Below are positions 5,735 to 7,391 of a stretch of 7,391 nt of DNA, in pieces; position 1 is the stretch's first letter; each line of letters opens with the position of its first letter. Below the pieces are notes generated by a model that was not told the DNA's origin, made no database searches, and saw nothing but the letters and a program-made list of their open reading frames with translations. Made by a program: the position numbers and the translations under genes. The DNA is from an uncultured Bacillota bacterium (GTDB lineage Bacteria > Bacillota > Dehalobacteriia > UBA4068), in assembly GCA_934427095.1 (NCBI GenBank), contig CAKRYM010000069.1:1-7391 (forward strand). The letters run 5' to 3'.

Positions 5735-5756
5735 CTGCGGAAAGGGAGGTTTTTTT
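5709..5756 (+). terminator. Intrinsic terminator-like hairpin whose 3' arm is the spoVAC Shine-Dalgarno
   Basis: CCTCCTTTTC (5713-5722) pairs with GAAAGGGAGG (5740-5749) with one G-U pair. Flanking A/G bases at 5709-5712 can extend the stem into the T tract. Seven Ts (5750-5756) follow directly, the classic form of an intrinsic terminator for the gene ending at 5669. The same AAGGGAGG (5742-5749) is the spoVAC Shine-Dalgarno, and the T tract is its spacer to the ATG at 5757. The loop (5723-5739) holds the sigma-G -10 box. Confidence 0.75.
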
Positions 5757-6212
5757 ATGGGGAAAAAAGCGAAGCCTGAGCCCTGGTATCAGGAAATGTT
5801 GGATCAGCGGCTGCCAAAGAAAAAGATTTTTCGCAATTGCCTAGTTGCTTTTTTGTCTGGCGGCACCTTATGCGCCGCGGCAGAGGGAGCGGATATACTG
5901 ATTCAGGCCAAAACCGCCCTGACCAGTGAAGAAAGTGCGGGTGTGGTGTTATGTTCTGTCATTGCCCTGGCAGCCTTAGTCACAGCTTTAGGGCTTTATG
6001 ATAAATTAGGGCAAAAGCTTGGGGCGGGGATTGCCGTGCCCATCAGCGGTTTTGCCAATTCCGTTGCCGCTTCTATGCTGGAGCACCGTTGCGAAGGGTT
6101 GGTATTAGGCAGCGGTTGTAATAGCTTCAAGCTGGCCGGCGCAGTGGTAGTCTTTGGGATTGCTTCTGCCTTTGGGGTTTCTCTGTTGGCCTTATTATTC
6201 GGCGTAGTGTAA
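5757..6212 (+). CDS. spoVAC: Stage V sporulation protein AC
   Basis: A forespore inner-membrane protein needed for dipicolinic acid movement; the Bacillus protein has been reported to act as a mechanosensitive channel. The 151-residue length is normal. After a charged N-terminus (PWYQEMLDQRLPKKKIFRN), hydrophobic segments lie at about 28-45, 60-80, 85-107 and 126-149. The family signature GLYDKLGQKLGAG (79-91), PISGFANSVAAS (95-106) and GLVLGSGCNSFKLAG (114-128) is clear. The ATG at 5757 is chosen because AAGGGAGG lies seven bases upstream and the protein then starts like known SpoVAC. The frame continues to a TTG at 5688, but that reading would run through the promoter and hairpin and has no Shine-Dalgarno. 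The gene is first in a tight operon with spoVAD, 13 bases downstream. spoVAA and spoVAB are absent upstream, as in many Clostridia. Confidence 0.96.
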   Translation: MGKKAKPEPWYQEMLDQRLPKKKIFRNCLVAFLSGGTLCAAAEGADILIQAKTALTSEESAGVVLCSVIALAALVTALGLYDKLGQKLGAGIAVPISGFANSVAASMLEHRCEGLVLGSGCNSFKLAGAVVVFGIASAFGVSLLALLFGVV

Positions 6213-6225
6213 GGAGGGAACGGGT

Positions 6226-7257
6226 ATGACAGATGCAGTACAAAGGAGATCCCGGCAAAGTTGGGAGTTTTTACAACCCGTTTGGGTACTGGGCAGCGCC
6301 GGGGTAGTCGGACCCAAGGAAGGCGAGGGGCCTTTGGGGAAAGAGTTCGACTATATCTTTCCTGAGCTTAGGTTAGAAGAAAAAAGCTTTGAACGAGCAG
6401 AGCAAAAAATGCAGCAGAAAGCCGTTGATCTGGCTTTGGCCAAAAGCGGTTTATTACCGGCGGATATTGATCTGTTACTGGGCGGGGATTTGATTAATCA
6501 GATTACGCCTAGCTGTTTTACAGCCAGGGGATTGGGGGTGCCTTTTTGTGGAACATTCACCGCTTGCGCAACTGCCGCAGAGGCATTGTCCTTGGCGGCA
6601 TTGGCCGTTGCTTCCGGCGCAGCTTTACACAGCATGGCTATGGCCAGCAGTCATACCTGTACTGCCGAACGACAATTTCGTTATCCCAATGAATACGGCG
6701 CACAAAAACCCCCGTACAGCCAGCAAACCGCTACAGCGGCAGGAGCTGTTGTCTTAGGCCGACAGGAAAGCGGCGTCCGAGTGCGGGGTGTCACCATTGG
6801 CCGGGTATTGGATGAAAAAATTAGCGATCCTTTTCAGCTAAACGCAGCCATGGCGCCGGCCTTTGCCGATACGTTGACCGCGCATCTCTTTGCTTTTGGC
6901 CGTACGCCCATGGATTATGATTTGATTTTAAGCGGGGACTTAGGCCGCTACGGTATGGCTTTGGCGCAAGATCTTTTGGCTAGACAGGGAGTAACTTTAC
7001 CTGAAGAGCGGTTTTTTGACTGTGGATTGCTGCTGTATGGTAATACGGACAGCGTGTTTTCCGGGGGAAGCGGCTGCGGTTGTAGCGCCTCTGTGGGCTT
7101 CGGCCCGATTTTGCATCGGTTACAGGAGGGGAAATACCGCCGGGTTTTACTGATTGCCACTGGGGCGTTGCTTTCGCCCTTGTCTAATCAACAAGGGGAG
7201 ACCATCCCCGGTATTGCCCATTGCGTAGAATGGGAAGGAGGATATGCCCATGCCTGA
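6226..7257 (+). CDS. spoVAD: Stage V sporulation protein AD (dipicolinic acid-binding, thiolase fold)
   Basis: A peripheral forespore-membrane protein that binds dipicolinic acid in Bacillus and is required for its uptake. The 343-residue length is normal. It has the thiolase/ketoacyl-synthase-like fold: an N-terminal WVLGSAGVVGPKEGEGPLG (20-38), the DLLLGGDLINQITPS segment (82-96), the nucleophile-position region FTACATAAEAL with C114 (111-121), MAMASSHTCTAERQFRYPNEYG (137-158), ILSGDLGRYG (234-243), the Cys/Gly-rich stretch SGGSGCGCSASVGFG (279-293), and a C-terminal ATGALLSPLSNQQGETIPGIAH (311-332). AAGGAGGG (6211-6218) overlaps the spoVAC stop and sits eight bases from the ATG. It overlaps spoVAE by eight bases, so the operon looks translationally coupled. 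Confidence 0.97.
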   Translation: MTDAVQRRSRQSWEFLQPVWVLGSAGVVGPKEGEGPLGKEFDYIFPELRLEEKSFERAEQKMQQKAVDLALAKSGLLPADIDLLLGGDLINQITPSCFTARGLGVPFCGTFTACATAAEALSLAALAVASGAALHSMAMASSHTCTAERQFRYPNEYGAQKPPYSQQTATAAGAVVLGRQESGVRVRGVTIGRVLDEKISDPFQLNAAMAPAFADTLTAHLFAFGRTPMDYDLILSGDLGRYGMALAQDLLARQGVTLPEERFFDCGLLLYGNTDSVFSGGSGCGCSASVGFGPILHRLQEGKYRRVLLIATGALLSPLSNQQGETIPGIAHCVEWEGGYAHA

Positions 7258-7391
7258 TCTTTTGCTTTCTTTAGGAAAGGCTTTTTTGGTCGGGGGCGGT
7301 ATTTGTGTGGTAGGCCAGCTTCTGCTGGATGCCGCCAATTTAACCCCAGCCAATACCATGAGCGTATTGGTGACCACTGGGAGTGTGACCG
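7250..7391 (+). CDS. spoVAE: Stage V sporulation protein AE (SpoVAEb type), 5' part
   Basis: Only the first 47 codons are in the window; the gene runs off its end. KAFLVGGGICVVGQLLLD and LTPANTMSVLVTTG match the N-terminus of SpoVAE, a small multi-helix forespore membrane protein of the dipicolinate channel. The ATG at 7250 is preferred because AAGGAGG (7235-7241) is eight bases away; an in-frame ATG at 7244 would leave only two bases. The start overlaps the end of spoVAD by eight bases. Confidence 0.93.
   Translation, partial: MPDLLLSLGKAFLVGGGICVVGQLLLDAANLTPANTMSVLVTTGSVT

Noticed and set aside
5688..5756. Upstream TTG start extending SpoVAC by 23 residues
   Set aside because: No Shine-Dalgarno. 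The extension is encoded by promoter and terminator sequence and is not SpoVAC-like.

Overview
The window comes from an endospore-forming Bacillota, most likely of the class Clostridia. It holds the start of a spoVAC-spoVAD-spoVAE operon (uptake of dipicolinic acid into the forespore), a YetF-type DUF421 protein with a DUF4363 partner, and a fermentative phosphate acetyltransferase. Shine-Dalgarno sequences are strong and base composition looks moderate. Genes are densely packed and no intergenic gap exceeds about 115 bases. I see no tRNA, rRNA, CRISPR array, transposase or attachment site.

Layout. (1) Bases 2-815, plus strand: the 3' end of a very cysteine-rich protein of unknown function, then a small four-helix membrane protein whose ribosome binding site is folded into a hairpin. 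(2) A bidirectional terminator at 814-840 separates this pair from a convergent minus-strand series. (3) Minus strand, in transcription order: a secreted, possibly lipid-anchored protein with an alpha/alpha-toroid-like C-terminus (3065-4600), the YetF-like protein (2309-2998), DUF4363 (1932-2312, ATGA overlap) and pta (868-1866). Pta has its own sigma-A-type promoter, with a possible Rex (NADH-sensing) operator over the predicted start site. (4) A divergent gap (4601-4712) with a good sigma-A promoter drives a plus-strand lipoprotein of the metallophosphoesterase fold, whose metal-binding motifs are largely substituted. (5) spoVAC, spoVAD and the start of spoVAE follow on the plus strand and run off the window.

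How they fit. SpoVAC, SpoVAD and SpoVAE belong to the machinery that moves Ca-dipicolinate during sporulation and germination. YetF/DUF421 proteins with DUF4363 partners are, as I recall, frequent neighbours of spoVA genes in Clostridia. Here they lie about 2.7 kb away on the opposite strand, separated from spoVA by the two exported proteins.

The most striking structure is upstream of spoVAC (5705-5757). A near-consensus sigma-G promoter, an intrinsic-terminator-like hairpin with a T tract, and the spoVAC Shine-Dalgarno overlap within about 50 bases. The arrangement would stop or silence read-through from the upstream gene, while a forespore transcript would start past the 5' arm of the hairpin and have a free ribosome site. 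Two other genes in the window also have translation starts embedded in hairpins.
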